Of a DNA stretch of 64,000 nucleotides, positions 8,245-16,735 are shown one piece after another (within the stretch, counting starts at the first letter, position 1; each line of letters begins with the position of its first letter). The notes beneath the pieces were generated by a model, which did not search any database, had not been told where the DNA came from, and was given only the letters and a program-made list of their open reading frames with translations. The translations under genes were made by a program, and so were the position numbers. The stretch spans positions 1 through 64,000 of the forward strand of contig JBBQBI010000001.1 of assembly GCA_038363005.1 (NCBI GenBank). The letters run 5' to 3'. This stretch comes from JAKOWB01 sp038363005 (GTDB taxonomy: Bacteria > Pseudomonadota > Alphaproteobacteria > Kiloniellales > JACOMY01).

Positions 8245-9282
8245 CTAGCGATCCGGTACCGTCGCCGGCCTTGCCGGAGGTAAGCTGAGGTCCAACCTGG
8301 TCACCAGCTCGCCGTCGACGAGGTCAACCTGGTTGCCGAGCTCTCCGGCGAGACGCCGGTAGCGATCGAGCATCCGCCGCTGCATCGCGGCCGCCGGTTT
8401 GGCCAGACGCATGCCGCGAGTCACCACCGGAATCTGCCGCAGGCGGCTGCCGTTCCGACCGATCTCCAGCAGGAACACTGCAGATCGCTGGGTCCAGGGC
8501 CAAAGATAGATCCAGAAGTCCTGGATGGCGTTGCCGTTGTCGTAGATCACCGGCCGACCCGCGATCACCTCGACTCCCTGAGTCATATGCGAGGAGTGGC
8601 CGTGAATCACGTCGATGCCGCCCTTAACCAGTGCGCTGGCGAATCTGCGTCGGGAGGCCAGGGGGCGCTTCAGCAGGTCGGCGCCCCAGTGGATCGTCAT
8701 CAGCCTGAGGTCGGCAGCGAGGTCGGCGAAAGGGGCCAGCAAGTCGGCCACCGGCGCGGTGCCCTTGGGTGGCCAGGCGAAGGAGTGGCCCGGCGTCGTC
8801 GTATCCGCCTGGTACTCAGGCATGCGGTCGCTGAAGCCGGCGATGGCGAGCTTCAGCCCGCGCCGCTCGAGCAGTGCGGGGCGGCGTGCCTCAGCCAGAG
8901 TGCGCCCGGCGCCGCACCAGGCGATACCGGCCTTGGCCAGGTGCTCCATGGAGTCGAGCAGGCCCTGGGTGCCGTAGTCGCCGGTGTGGTTGTTGGCCAG
9001 GCCGACCAGGCCGATGTTGGCCGCCTGCAGAATCGCCAGGCTGCGCGGGCTGGCCTTGAACTTGAAGGACTTGAGGCCCTTCCACTTCTCGTTCGACGTG
9101 GTGATCGGCGTCTCGAGATTGCAGATCGCCAGGTCGGCGTCGCGCAGATAGGGCAGCGCAGGACCCCAGAAGCTCTCTGGGCGGCGCGTCGCCAGCGCTG
9201 CCTCGACATCGCGGCCGGGCATCACGTCGCCAGCGAAGGCGATGGTGAAGGGCCGCTCTTGTCCGCCGGAGGAGTCCGCCAT
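8245..9282 (-). CDS. CapA/poly-gamma-glutamate-synthesis-type metallophosphatase-fold protein
   Basis: About 345 residues. The CapA signature is clear: FAGDVMPGRDVE at the N-terminus, ICNLETPIT, GLANNHTGDYG and a C-terminal HGHSSHMTQGVE. The fold is calcineurin-like. Members act in capsule or poly-gamma-glutamate assembly, but many uncharacterised homologues exist and no signal peptide is evident here. The ATG at 9282 lies four bases past the upstream stop, suggesting re-initiation; a GTG at 9306 is the alternative. It follows the ThDP enzyme on the same strand and precedes the glycan operon after a 278-base gap. Confidence 0.8.
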   Translation of the reverse strand: MADSSGGQERPFTIAFAGDVMPGRDVEAALATRRPESFWGPALPYLRDADLAICNLETPITTSNEKWKGLKSFKFKASPRSLAILQAANIGLVGLANNHTGDYGTQGLLDSMEHLAKAGIAWCGAGRTLAEARRPALLERRGLKLAIAGFSDRMPEYQADTTTPGHSFAWPPKGTAPVADLLAPFADLAADLRLMTIHWGADLLKRPLASRRRFASALVKGGIDVIHGHSSHMTQGVEVIAGRPVIYDNGNAIQDFWIYLWPWTQRSAVFLLEIGRNGSRLRQIPVVTRGMRLAKPAAAMQRRMLDRYRRLAGELGNQVDLVDGELVTRLDLSLPPARPATVPDR

Positions 9283-9286
9283 GGGG

Positions 9287-10891
9287 TCAGGAAGCAATCT
9301 GCTCACGTACCTCGATCAGCGTCACGGCGTCGCTCTTGATCGCGGCGGCGAGCTGCGTCTCGAAGTCGGCGAGCGAGGTGGCGCTGACCGCCTTGGCGCC
9401 ATAGGCGCGGGCGAGCATCAGGTAGTCGGGCACCAGCGGGGTGACGGCAATCTGCTGCACGCCACGCCGGATCATGCCGTCGCGAATGGCGCCCAGCGCG
9501 TGGTTGTGCCACAGCACGACGACCAGGGATGCCTTCTCCTCCACCGCGGTGATGAGGTCCTGGGCGGTGTAGAGGAAGCCGTGATCGCCGGCCATCGCCA
9601 CCACCACCTTGGCCGGCTGGCCCAGCTTGGCGCCGATGGCGGCCGGCACGCCGTAGCCCAGCGTGCCGTAGCCCAGCGGATGCATCCATGACCGGCTGCG
9701 CGCCATGTCGTAGCTGACGTTGGCGGTATAGGCGATCTGCGTCATGTCGCTGGCGATGATGGCATCGTCCGGCAGCACGCGGCGCATCACGTCCAGCACG
9801 CGCTCGTGCTTCTCCGCCAGGTCATAGTCCGGACGGCGGCAGTCGGCGTGCACCTGGGCCGCGCGCGCCGCGCCCCAGCCGCCGGTTGCCGCCGGCTGGC
9901 CGCTGCCCAGTGCCATCACCAGGCTGGCGGCCGCCGCCGCCGCGTCGCCCAGGATGGCGAGGCGCGCGGGGTAGAGGTCAACCAGCTTGGCGGGATCCAG
10001 GTCGACGCGGATCAGGTCGCCACCGATCTCCAGCTTCTCGGTCCAGTGATCGGTCTCGCCCAGTTCGCTGCCCAGGACCAGCACGCGGTCGGCCTCGCGC
10101 AGCAGGGCCAGGCCGCTGTCGCGCTGCAGCCCCTGGCCGGCATAGAGCGGATGCTGTGGCGGCAGCAGGCCCTTGGCGGCCACCGTGGTGATCACGGGCG
10201 CGCCCAGGCGCTCGGCCAGGGCGACGATGGCCGGGCCAGCGGTCAGCGCGCCGCCGCCGGCGATGATCAGTGGCCGCGCGGCGCCGCGCAGCAGCTCGGC
10301 AGCGGCCAGGATCTCGCCCTGCGCCGCTTCCGGCGGGCCGTTCAGGCGGCGCACCCGCCAGTCGCCCTCGGCCGGCGAGTCGATCACGTCCAGCGGCAGC
10401 TCGATGTGCACCGGGCGCGGCCGCGATCCCTTGAACAGCGCGAAGGCGCGCGCCACCAGGTCGGGCACGTCGCTGGCGGTCAGCGCGGTGGCGCTGAAAC
10501 CGGTGATCGAGGCAGTCAGCGCCCGCTGATCGCGCATCTCGTGCAGATGGCCGTAGCCGCGGCCCAGCGAGGCGCGCTGGTTGACCGAGGAGAGCACCAA
10601 CATCGGCACCGAATCGCTGTAGGCCTGGCCCATCGCGGTGGCCGCGTTGGTGATGCCGGGGCCGGTGATCAGCAGGCAAACGCCGGGCTTGCCGGTGGCC
10701 CGCGCATAGCCGTCGGCCATGAAGGCGGCGCCCTGTTCGTGACGCGTCAGCACATGGCGGATCGAGCTGCCGGGCAGCCCCTTGTAGAGGCTGATGGTGT
10801 GGACGCCGGGGATGCCGAACACCAGCTCGACCCCATAGCCCTCCAGCAGGGTGATCAGCGCCTCGCCGACGGTCTTGCCCTCGATGTTCAT
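9287..10891 (-). CDS. ThDP-dependent decarboxylase, probably 5-guanidino-2-oxopentanoate decarboxylase-like
   Basis: 534 residues from the ATG at 10891 (GGAG upstream); the longer open frame upstream is only the antisense of the regulator. The acetolactate-synthase-type three-domain layout is visible: VFGIPGVHT, catalytic Glu52 in RHEQGAAFMADGYA, ITGPGITN, and a C-terminal cofactor site AGDHGF with HN about 26 residues later, a variant of GDG...NN. The GIPGVHT and RHEQGA stretches resemble, from memory, AruI of the arginine transaminase pathway, which makes 4-guanidinobutanal. Acetolactate synthase proper or another 2-oxoacid decarboxylase remain alternatives. It overlaps the TetR gene by four bases (ATGA). 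Confidence 0.65.
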   Translation of the reverse strand: MNIEGKTVGEALITLLEGYGVELVFGIPGVHTISLYKGLPGSSIRHVLTRHEQGAAFMADGYARATGKPGVCLLITGPGITNAATAMGQAYSDSVPMLVLSSVNQRASLGRGYGHLHEMRDQRALTASITGFSATALTASDVPDLVARAFALFKGSRPRPVHIELPLDVIDSPAEGDWRVRRLNGPPEAAQGEILAAAELLRGAARPLIIAGGGALTAGPAIVALAERLGAPVITTVAAKGLLPPQHPLYAGQGLQRDSGLALLREADRVLVLGSELGETDHWTEKLEIGGDLIRVDLDPAKLVDLYPARLAILGDAAAAAASLVMALGSGQPAATGGWGAARAAQVHADCRRPDYDLAEKHERVLDVMRRVLPDDAIIASDMTQIAYTANVSYDMARSRSWMHPLGYGTLGYGVPAAIGAKLGQPAKVVVAMAGDHGFLYTAQDLITAVEEKASLVVVLWHNHALGAIRDGMIRRGVQQIAVTPLVPDYLMLARAYGAKAVSATSLADFETQLAAAIKSDAVTLIEVREQIAS

Positions 10892-11565
10892 GCGGTATCT
10901 CCGGTGCGGTCCCTGTTCAGCGGCCCCAGGCGATCTTCCAGCAGCAGGTAGCAGCTGCGCAGCGCCTTCTCCACCGAGAAGACCGTCGGGTTCAGGCAGT
11001 ATTCCAGCCACAGCCCATCGATCAGCGCGGTCAGCGCCAGCGCCAGCGGCGCGCCCTCGACCCGGCGGCCACGCTTGGCGGCGATCTGGTCGATGATGCG
11101 GGCGATCGCCTGGCGATAGCCCTCGTAGAGCTCGTTGTGCTTGCGGCGCAGTCCCTCGTGGGTGCGCACCTGGCCCCACAGCGCCAGCCAGACCGCCAGG
11201 TTGGCCTCGTTGAAGATCTCGCCGGCGAAGCTGCTCTCGACGATGGCGATCAGCTTGTCTTCCGGCAGGCGCTGGGTCTTGCCCACGGCGACGCGGGTCG
11301 CCTCGACCAGCATCTCGGCGACGGTGTCGTAGGTGGTGACCAGCAGGTCTTCCTTGGAGGGGAAGTAGTGGTTGATCAGGCCGTGCGAGATGCGCGCCTC
11401 GGCGCAGATCTCGCTGACCGTGAAGGCATTGACGCCGCCCTTCGCCAGGCAGCGGATCGCCGCCTCGACGATCTCGCGCCGGCGCTGCTCCGGGTTCTGC
11501 CGCGAAAAGCGCGGCTCGCCGGTGCGTCGCTTGCTCTTGGGGAGGGGGGGCGATCCTTCGCTCAT
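10888..11565 (-). CDS. TetR-family regulator, BetI-like C-terminal domain
   Basis: 225 residues from the ATG at 11565, which has AGGA upstream; the longer frame is unlikely coding. The helix-turn-helix lies at about residues 30-75 (VSEICAEARISHGLINHYF), typical TetR. The C-terminal part, with AVWLALWGQ, RRKHNELYEGYR and ALIDGLWLEYCLNP, is of the BetI-like ligand-binding type. Its stop overlaps the start of the ThDP decarboxylase, so it probably controls that gene and perhaps the hydrolase and transporter upstream. The inducer is unknown; a choline-, guanidino- or amine-type compound would fit. Confidence 0.85.
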   Translation of the reverse strand: MSEGSPPLPKSKRRTGEPRFSRQNPEQRRREIVEAAIRCLAKGGVNAFTVSEICAEARISHGLINHYFPSKEDLLVTTYDTVAEMLVEATRVAVGKTQRLPEDKLIAIVESSFAGEIFNEANLAVWLALWGQVRTHEGLRRKHNELYEGYRQAIARIIDQIAAKRGRRVEGAPLALALTALIDGLWLEYCLNPTVFSVEKALRSCYLLLEDRLGPLNRDRTGDTA

Positions 11566-11623
11566 CGACTCGCTTCCTGTGTCGCGCCCTGCCTTAGCAG
11601 AGCCGGCGCCGGCCCGCCACGCC

Positions 11624-13603
11624 TCATAGGTGCAGCCGCGGGATGGTGTCTCGCCCCTCGCGTCGGTCGACGACGCGGCCGTCCTGCCGGGCGGTGACCT
11701 GCCAGGCCAGCCGCAGGGTCTCGGCATCGCCGCTCAAGGTGACGCTGGCGCTGGCATCAGTTGCCACGCCGGCGCTCTCGCTGGCGATGAACCACTCGCT
11801 CTCCAGGGTCGCGGACAGCGGGTCGTCGGGCAGCACAGTGAAGCGGTCGCGGCACCAGGAGTCGGTCACCATCCCGCGATCGGCAAGGCGCGTGCGGCCA
11901 TAGTCGCTGAACAGCGTCACGCTGCGCTGGCCACTGGCGACGTCGGTTTCCAGCGTGCGTTCGTGCCGGCCGTCGCGCTCGCTGCTACAGGCCAGCGGCG
12001 GCGCCGTGACGGCCGGCTGAAAGGCTGGCAGCGCGGCGTCCTCGGCGCGCGGGCTGCGGCGCGGCAAGGTCAGGCGTCCCTGGCCGCCCTGCAGTGTGAT
12101 GCTTGCCAGCCAAGGCTGCGGCCAGAGGATTGGCCAGTGCTGTGTCGCCAGTGCCAGCCGCAGGCGCTGGCCGGCGGCGACGCGGCCGCCGAGATCGTTG
12201 AGCGTCAGGGTGACCGTGACGGCCTCGCCCGGCACCAGGTCCCGGGGCGCGGCCGCGCCGTCGCGGTGCGCCAGGTTTAAGGTGCCCCAGGTCAGCAGGC
12301 TGGAGGTGCCATCCGGATCGACGGCGCAGAGGCGCGCCGTCAGGTTGGCGCGCGGCGCGTCGCAGGACAGCGTGAGCGTCAGCGCGGGCGCGCCCAGCAG
12401 CTCCAGGTCCTGGTCAAGTGGCGGGCTGTCGAAGCAGAGTGCCAGCGCGTCCTCGCGCCGCTGGTCGGTTGGCATGTCGGGGCAGGTCCCGCCATAGCCG
12501 CCCCAGCGGCCACATTCCATGCCGGCATGGGCGGGCGAACAGAGCGTTATCGCTGGGCCGGTCCGCGGCGCGTCAGCCAGCGCGCCGGTATTGAGGTAGA
12601 GCTCGAGCGGCGGTGTCGCGGGTGGCCAGGTCGGTTCCGCCACCCAGCGGCCGGGGTGGCTGTCGAACCAGGATTGCGGCGGCTCCGGGTCGTTGATCCA
12701 GGCGCGCAGCGCCGGCTCCTCCATGATCCCAGTGGGTGCGTCCAGCAACCAGTGGCGCCACCAGCGCAGCGCCTCCTGCAGCCAGCCGATCAGCGGCCCG
12801 GGTGTGCCGCGGCAGGGGAAGCTGTGGCTCCAGGGACCGATCAGGCCCTTCTTCGGCCCGCGCAGATTGCGCAGCAGGCGCGGCACGGCATTGCTGTAGC
12901 TGTCGTCCCAGCCGCCGACCGCATAGACCGGGACCTGGATGGCGTCCCAGTCCTCGCACACCGAGCCCTGGCGCCAATAGGCATCGCGCGCTTGATGGCG
13001 CAGCCAGGTCGATGACCAGCAGCCGTTGGCAGCCAGGCGCTGCTGCCACAGCGCCTGCCAGTCGGCGCGCTGCTGCGGGTCGGGGGGCAGAGCGTTCAGC
13101 GCAAGCAGGAAGCAGGACCACAGCGGGTCCTCGGTCAGGTAGGCACCGCCCATGTAGTGCACGTCGTCGGCGAAGCGGTCATCGGAGCAACAGAGCGCGA
13201 TGATCGCCCGCAGCGCCGGTGGCCGCCGCGCCGCCACCTGCAGGGCGTTGAAGCCACCCCACGAGATGCCGGTCATGCCGACCCGCCCATTGCACCAAGC
13301 TTGCGTCGCCAGCCAGGCGATGACCTCGCACAGGTCCTGCTGCTCCGCCGGCAGGTATTCGTCGGCCAGGATGCCGTCGGACTCGCCGCTGCCAGCCAGG
13401 TCGAGGCGGCAGTAGGCCAGGCCGTTCGCGGCGTACCAGGGCGCCATCTCGGCATCGCGAAAGACGGTGCCGTCGCGCCGCCGATAGGGCAGGGCCTCCA
13501 GCACCACCGGCGCCGGCGCGCCCCCCGGCCGCCACAGCGTTGCCGCCAGCCGCCGGCCGTCGGCCAGCGGGATGAACAGCGGGTCTTCGACCGCGACGCT
13601 CAC
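11624..13603 (-). CDS. CocE/NonD family (S15-like) hydrolase
   Basis: 659 residues. The alpha/beta hydrolase core has S114 in TGISWGGFNAL, D234 in GGWDDSYSNAV and H260 in GPWSHSFP, a complete triad; the C-terminal half is the jelly-roll domain of X-Pro dipeptidyl-peptidase/cocaine-esterase relatives. Members cut acyl, amide or beta-lactam-type bonds; no signal peptide is present. The start is a GTG at 13603 overlapping the transporter stop (GTGA) with GAAGG upstream. A longer ORF through the transporter gene is a shadow. A paralogue sits at 36172, so substrates may be related. Together with the MFS gene it suggests import then cleavage. Confidence 0.85.
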   Translation of the reverse strand: MSVAVEDPLFIPLADGRRLAATLWRPGGAPAPVVLEALPYRRRDGTVFRDAEMAPWYAANGLAYCRLDLAGSGESDGILADEYLPAEQQDLCEVIAWLATQAWCNGRVGMTGISWGGFNALQVAARRPPALRAIIALCCSDDRFADDVHYMGGAYLTEDPLWSCFLLALNALPPDPQQRADWQALWQQRLAANGCWSSTWLRHQARDAYWRQGSVCEDWDAIQVPVYAVGGWDDSYSNAVPRLLRNLRGPKKGLIGPWSHSFPCRGTPGPLIGWLQEALRWWRHWLLDAPTGIMEEPALRAWINDPEPPQSWFDSHPGRWVAEPTWPPATPPLELYLNTGALADAPRTGPAITLCSPAHAGMECGRWGGYGGTCPDMPTDQRREDALALCFDSPPLDQDLELLGAPALTLTLSCDAPRANLTARLCAVDPDGTSSLLTWGTLNLAHRDGAAAPRDLVPGEAVTVTLTLNDLGGRVAAGQRLRLALATQHWPILWPQPWLASITLQGGQGRLTLPRRSPRAEDAALPAFQPAVTAPPLACSSERDGRHERTLETDVASGQRSVTLFSDYGRTRLADRGMVTDSWCRDRFTVLPDDPLSATLESEWFIASESAGVATDASASVTLSGDAETLRLAWQVTARQDGRVVDRREGRDTIPRLHL

Positions 13604-14859
13604 GCCACGCCTTCGGTTGGCGGCTTGGTCTCGGTCTTCAGCGGCGTATGCGGCACCCACTCGTAAACCGCTGGCGAGGTGGTGGGATAGACCTGGAATT
13701 CCTCCAGCGTGGTCGCGGCGTCGACCCGCTTGCGCCGCAGCATGCGCCAGAAGGTGAAGAGGCCGAGCAGGAAGGAGATGATGGCGACGTACCAGAAGAA
13801 GGCCGCCGGCCCGGCGTGCTCGATGGCGGCGGTGCCGATCACCGGCCCGACCGCGCCGCCCAGCGCCCAGAACAGCAGCAGGTTGGAGGAGACCGAGACG
13901 TACTGTTCGGGGCTGGCACGGTCGTTGGCGTGCGCTACTGAGACCGGATAGAGCGCCTCGGCAAAGCCGCCGAAGGAGACGAAGAGCAGCACCAGCAGCC
14001 AATAGGGGCTGGCCGCGCTCATCAGGATGAAGCCAACGGCCACGGCGATCAGTGCCAGGTGCATGCCGACCAGCACATAGCGCCGGTCGGTGCGGTCGGA
14101 CAGCCAGCCCAGCGGAAACTGCAGCGCGATGCCACCGATCTGCGAGGCCGCCATCAGGAAGGCGATGGTGGCCAGCGACATGCCGACCTGCTGGCCATAG
14201 AGCGGCCCGATGCCGGCGAAGGTCATGGCGATCATGCCGGTGGCGAAGGAACCGACGGCGCCGGTGGGCGATACCTTGAAGGCATAGAGCAGGTGCAGGG
14301 TCACCTGCTTCGGCGGCTTGGGCGTCAGCACCTTGATCGCGGTCAGCGGCACCAGCGAGCAGGCGTAGAGTCCAGCGGTGATCATCAGCATGCGGCTGCC
14401 TGTCGGCTCGAAGTGCTGCGCGCCGAGCTGCCCCAGGCCATAGAACAGCCCCATGCAGAGCACATAGAGCGTCAAGGTCTGGCCGCGCTTCTCGTTGGTG
14501 GTGAGCTCGTTCAGCCAGGACTCGGTGACCACCGACAGCGCCGCCGTGGCGAAGCCGGCCGCCGCGCGCAGCAGCAGCCAGGGCAGCAGCCCCTGCGACC
14601 ATTCCAGGCCCAGCGTGCAGGCCGTGGTGATAGCGGCGAAGGCGGCATAGGCGCGGATGTGGCCGACCGAGGCGATCACCGGCTGGCTGAGCAGGCAGCC
14701 GACGATGAAGCCCAGCATGTTGGCGGTGACCACCAGGCCGATGGCCTCGGTCGAGAAGCCATAGGCATCAAGGCGCAGCGGCTGCAGCGTCATGAAGACG
14801 CCGGAGCCCAGCGACCAGACGGCGGCCGACGCGAAGAGCGGCAGGATGCCGAAGCGCAA
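13600..14859 (-). CDS. MFS transporter
   Basis: About 419 residues with 12 hydrophobic segments in two groups of six separated by a cytoplasmic loop near residue 190, the major facilitator layout. The loop after TM8 has the signature-like GWLSDRTDRRYVLVG, matching the MFS A-motif. The TTG at 14859 was chosen because GGGGAGG lies five bases upstream and TM1 then starts almost at once; a GTG at 14901 has no ribosome site. It is translationally coupled to the CocE/NonD hydrolase. Whether it imports the hydrolase substrate or exports a product cannot be told. Confidence 0.8.
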   Translation of the reverse strand: MRFGILPLFASAAVWSLGSGVFMTLQPLRLDAYGFSTEAIGLVVTANMLGFIVGCLLSQPVIASVGHIRAYAAFAAITTACTLGLEWSQGLLPWLLLRAAAGFATAALSVVTESWLNELTTNEKRGQTLTLYVLCMGLFYGLGQLGAQHFEPTGSRMLMITAGLYACSLVPLTAIKVLTPKPPKQVTLHLLYAFKVSPTGAVGSFATGMIAMTFAGIGPLYGQQVGMSLATIAFLMAASQIGGIALQFPLGWLSDRTDRRYVLVGMHLALIAVAVGFILMSAASPYWLLVLLFVSFGGFAEALYPVSVAHANDRASPEQYVSVSSNLLLFWALGGAVGPVIGTAAIEHAGPAAFFWYVAIISFLLGLFTFWRMLRRKRVDAATTLEEFQVYPTTSPAVYEWVPHTPLKTETKPPTEGVA

Positions 14860-14950
14860 GCCGTCCTCCCCTCCGCTGGTGTCCGGAAGGAGTCCTATCA
14901 CCTGCTGGACGAGCGCTCAATTAGGCTGGTTGCCGGGGCGGTGCCTGTGG

Positions 14951-15070
14951 CACATCCTTCGAGACGCCCGGCTGCGCCGGGCTCCTCAGGATGAGGGCGG
15001 TGCGAAGGCATGCAAGCCCATCACCCTCATCCTGAGGAGCGATGCGTAGCGTCGCGTCTCGAAGGATGTG
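14951..15070. repeat. paired inverted REP-like palindromic elements
   Basis: Two copies of the same ~47-base element face each other. The left copy (14951-14997) runs from CACATCCTTCGAGACGC to CTCCTCAGGATGAGGG and holds an internal hairpin (GCCCGGC/GCCGGGC). The right copy (15022-15070) is its reverse complement with a different, weaker internal loop. The 24 bases between are unique. Elements of this sequence type are, from general knowledge, dispersed in many alphaproteobacterial genomes. It lies between the divergent MFS and deacetylase genes and may also affect transcript ends or stability. Confidence 0.8.
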
Positions 15071-15092
15071 ACAAGGAGCGCCGAGCCAACCG

Positions 15093-16127
15093 ATGCAGAT
15101 CGTCCATGACCAGCGCCACGCGCTGCACGACCCGAAGAACTTCCTGGTCAGCGGCGCGCCCAAGCCGAACCCGGAGGTGCCGCGCCGCGCCGAGGTGCTG
15201 CTGCAGGCGGCGCTGGACGCCGGGCACCAGGCGGTGGCGCCGGAAGACCTGCCGCTGGACTACATCGCGCGTATCCATACGCCGGAGTACCTGCGCTTCC
15301 TGGAGACGGTACACGACCGCTGGCGCGAGATCCCCGGCGCCAGTGCCGAGGTGGTGCCCAACATGCACCCGCGCTCGCGCACCGACGGCTACCCGGCGTC
15401 CATCGTCGGCCAGGCTGGCTTCCACATGACCGATACCGCCTGCCCGATCGACGCCGGTACCTGGACCGCCGCGGTGGCCGCCGCCAACTGCGCCATGACC
15501 GGAACCGGCCTGGTGTTGCAGGGCGCGCGGCGGGTCTATGCGCTCTGCCGCCCGCCGGGCCACCATGCCTATGCCGACCAGGCCGGCGGCTTCTGCTACC
15601 TGAACAATGCCGCCCTGGCGGCGCAGCGCGCCGCCGCGCTGGGCGCGCGGGTGGCGATCCTGGATGTCGACGTGCACCACGGCAACGGCACCCAGGGCAT
15701 CTTCTACGAGCGCGACGACGTGCTGACCGTCTCGCTGCACTCCGATCCCATCGCCTTCTATCCCTACTTCGTCGGCTATGGGCAGGAGCGCGGGGCGGGG
15801 CGTGGCCTTGGCTACAACCTCAACATCCCGCTGCCCAAGGGGACCGGCGACGAGGCCTACCTCAAGGCGCTGGCGCGCGCGCTGGACCGCATCGCCGCCT
15901 TCCGGCCGGCGCTGCTGGTGGTGGCGCTGGGCCTCGACGCGCACGAGGGCGATCCCTTCCAGGGCCTGTCGATTACGACCGAGGGCTTCCGCCGCATCGG
16001 CGCCGCCATCAACCAGCTGGAGTTGCCGACCCTGATGGTGCAGGAGGGCGGCTACATGAACGACGCACTGGGGCTGAACCTGGTGGCCTTCCTGGACGGT
16101 GTGGACCCGGTGCCGGCGGTGACATGA
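15093..16127 (+). CDS. histone-deacetylase-family hydrolase, acetylpolyamine amidohydrolase-like
   Basis: 344 residues, the usual length for the acetylpolyamine branch. The active-site motifs are CRPPGHHAY (His157, His158) and LDVDVHHGNGTQGIFY, with zinc ligands D193, H195 and D282 in GLDAHEGDP. These positions are almost the same as in the characterised acetylpolyamine amidohydrolase (D195/H197/D284, from memory). The expected reaction is removal of acetate from acetylputrescine or related amines in the cytoplasm. The gene overlaps the XRE-cupin regulator by four bases. A polyamine-type ABC importer lies 32 kb downstream and a guanidino-acid-decarboxylase-like gene is close by. Confidence 0.85.
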   Translation: MQIVHDQRHALHDPKNFLVSGAPKPNPEVPRRAEVLLQAALDAGHQAVAPEDLPLDYIARIHTPEYLRFLETVHDRWREIPGASAEVVPNMHPRSRTDGYPASIVGQAGFHMTDTACPIDAGTWTAAVAAANCAMTGTGLVLQGARRVYALCRPPGHHAYADQAGGFCYLNNAALAAQRAAALGARVAILDVDVHHGNGTQGIFYERDDVLTVSLHSDPIAFYPYFVGYGQERGAGRGLGYNLNIPLPKGTGDEAYLKALARALDRIAAFRPALLVVALGLDAHEGDPFQGLSITTEGFRRIGAAINQLELPTLMVQEGGYMNDALGLNLVAFLDGVDPVPAVT

Positions 16128-16729
16128 GCAAGGTACCGGCCAAGGCGGCGCCCAAGCCACCCGCCAAGCCACCGGCGCTGGGACCGCGGCTGCACAGCAT
16201 CCGCAAAGCGCGCGGCCTGACGCTGGACGAGCTGTCGGAGCGTAGCGGCATCTCCAAGTCCATGCTGTCGCAGATCGAGCGCGGCCAGGCCAACCCGACC
16301 TTTGGCACCCTGTGGAACATCACCCAGTCGCTCGGCCTGGAGCTGTCGGAGCTGGTCGAGGCTGGGGCGAGGAAGCCGGCGGCGGCGATCGAGCGCCTGG
16401 CCGGCAACCTGACGCCGACCATCACCTCCAAGGACGGCGGCTGCCTGCTGCGCATCCTGTCGCCCGCCGGCACCGCCGGGTTGATGGAGTGGTACGAGCT
16501 GACCCTGGAGCCAGGCCGCGCGCTGGAAAGCGAACCGCACGGCATCGGCGCGCTGGAGCACCTGACCTGCCTGGCCGGGCGCCTATCCGTGCGTTCGGCC
16601 GACGCGGAGCAGGAGCTGGCGGCCGGCGACACCGCGCGCTATCGCGGCGATGTGCCCCACGCCATCGTCAATCCCGGCAAGCAGCCGGCGCGCGCCCTGC
16701 TGGTGGTGATCACCGGCGGCGGGCGCTAG
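16124..16729 (+). CDS. XRE-family regulator with C-terminal cupin domain
   Basis: 201 residues. A basic Pro/Lys-rich leader is followed by a helix-turn-helix at about residues 20-78 (LDELSERSGISKSMLSQIERG) and a cupin at about 110-198 that should sense a small molecule. This domain pair occurs in PuuR-type regulators of putrescine catabolism. It starts within the last codons of the deacetylase gene (ATGA overlap), so the two are one transcript and it probably autoregulates. The ligand is an inference: a polyamine or acetylated polyamine. Confidence 0.85.
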   Translation: MSKVPAKAAPKPPAKPPALGPRLHSIRKARGLTLDELSERSGISKSMLSQIERGQANPTFGTLWNITQSLGLELSELVEAGARKPAAAIERLAGNLTPTITSKDGGCLLRILSPAGTAGLMEWYELTLEPGRALESEPHGIGALEHLTCLAGRLSVRSADAEQELAAGDTARYRGDVPHAIVNPGKQPARALLVVITGGGR

Positions 16730-16735
16730 GCGCCG

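Noticed and set aside
11624..14602. 992-residue extension of the CocE/NonD hydrolase through the transporter gene
   Set aside because: The upstream third is a shadow of the MFS gene in another frame; the GTGA overlap at 13603 with GAAGG is the proper start.
14951..15070. terminal inverted repeats of an insertion sequence
   Set aside because: Only 24 bases lie between the arms, no transposase is present and no target-site duplication is seen.
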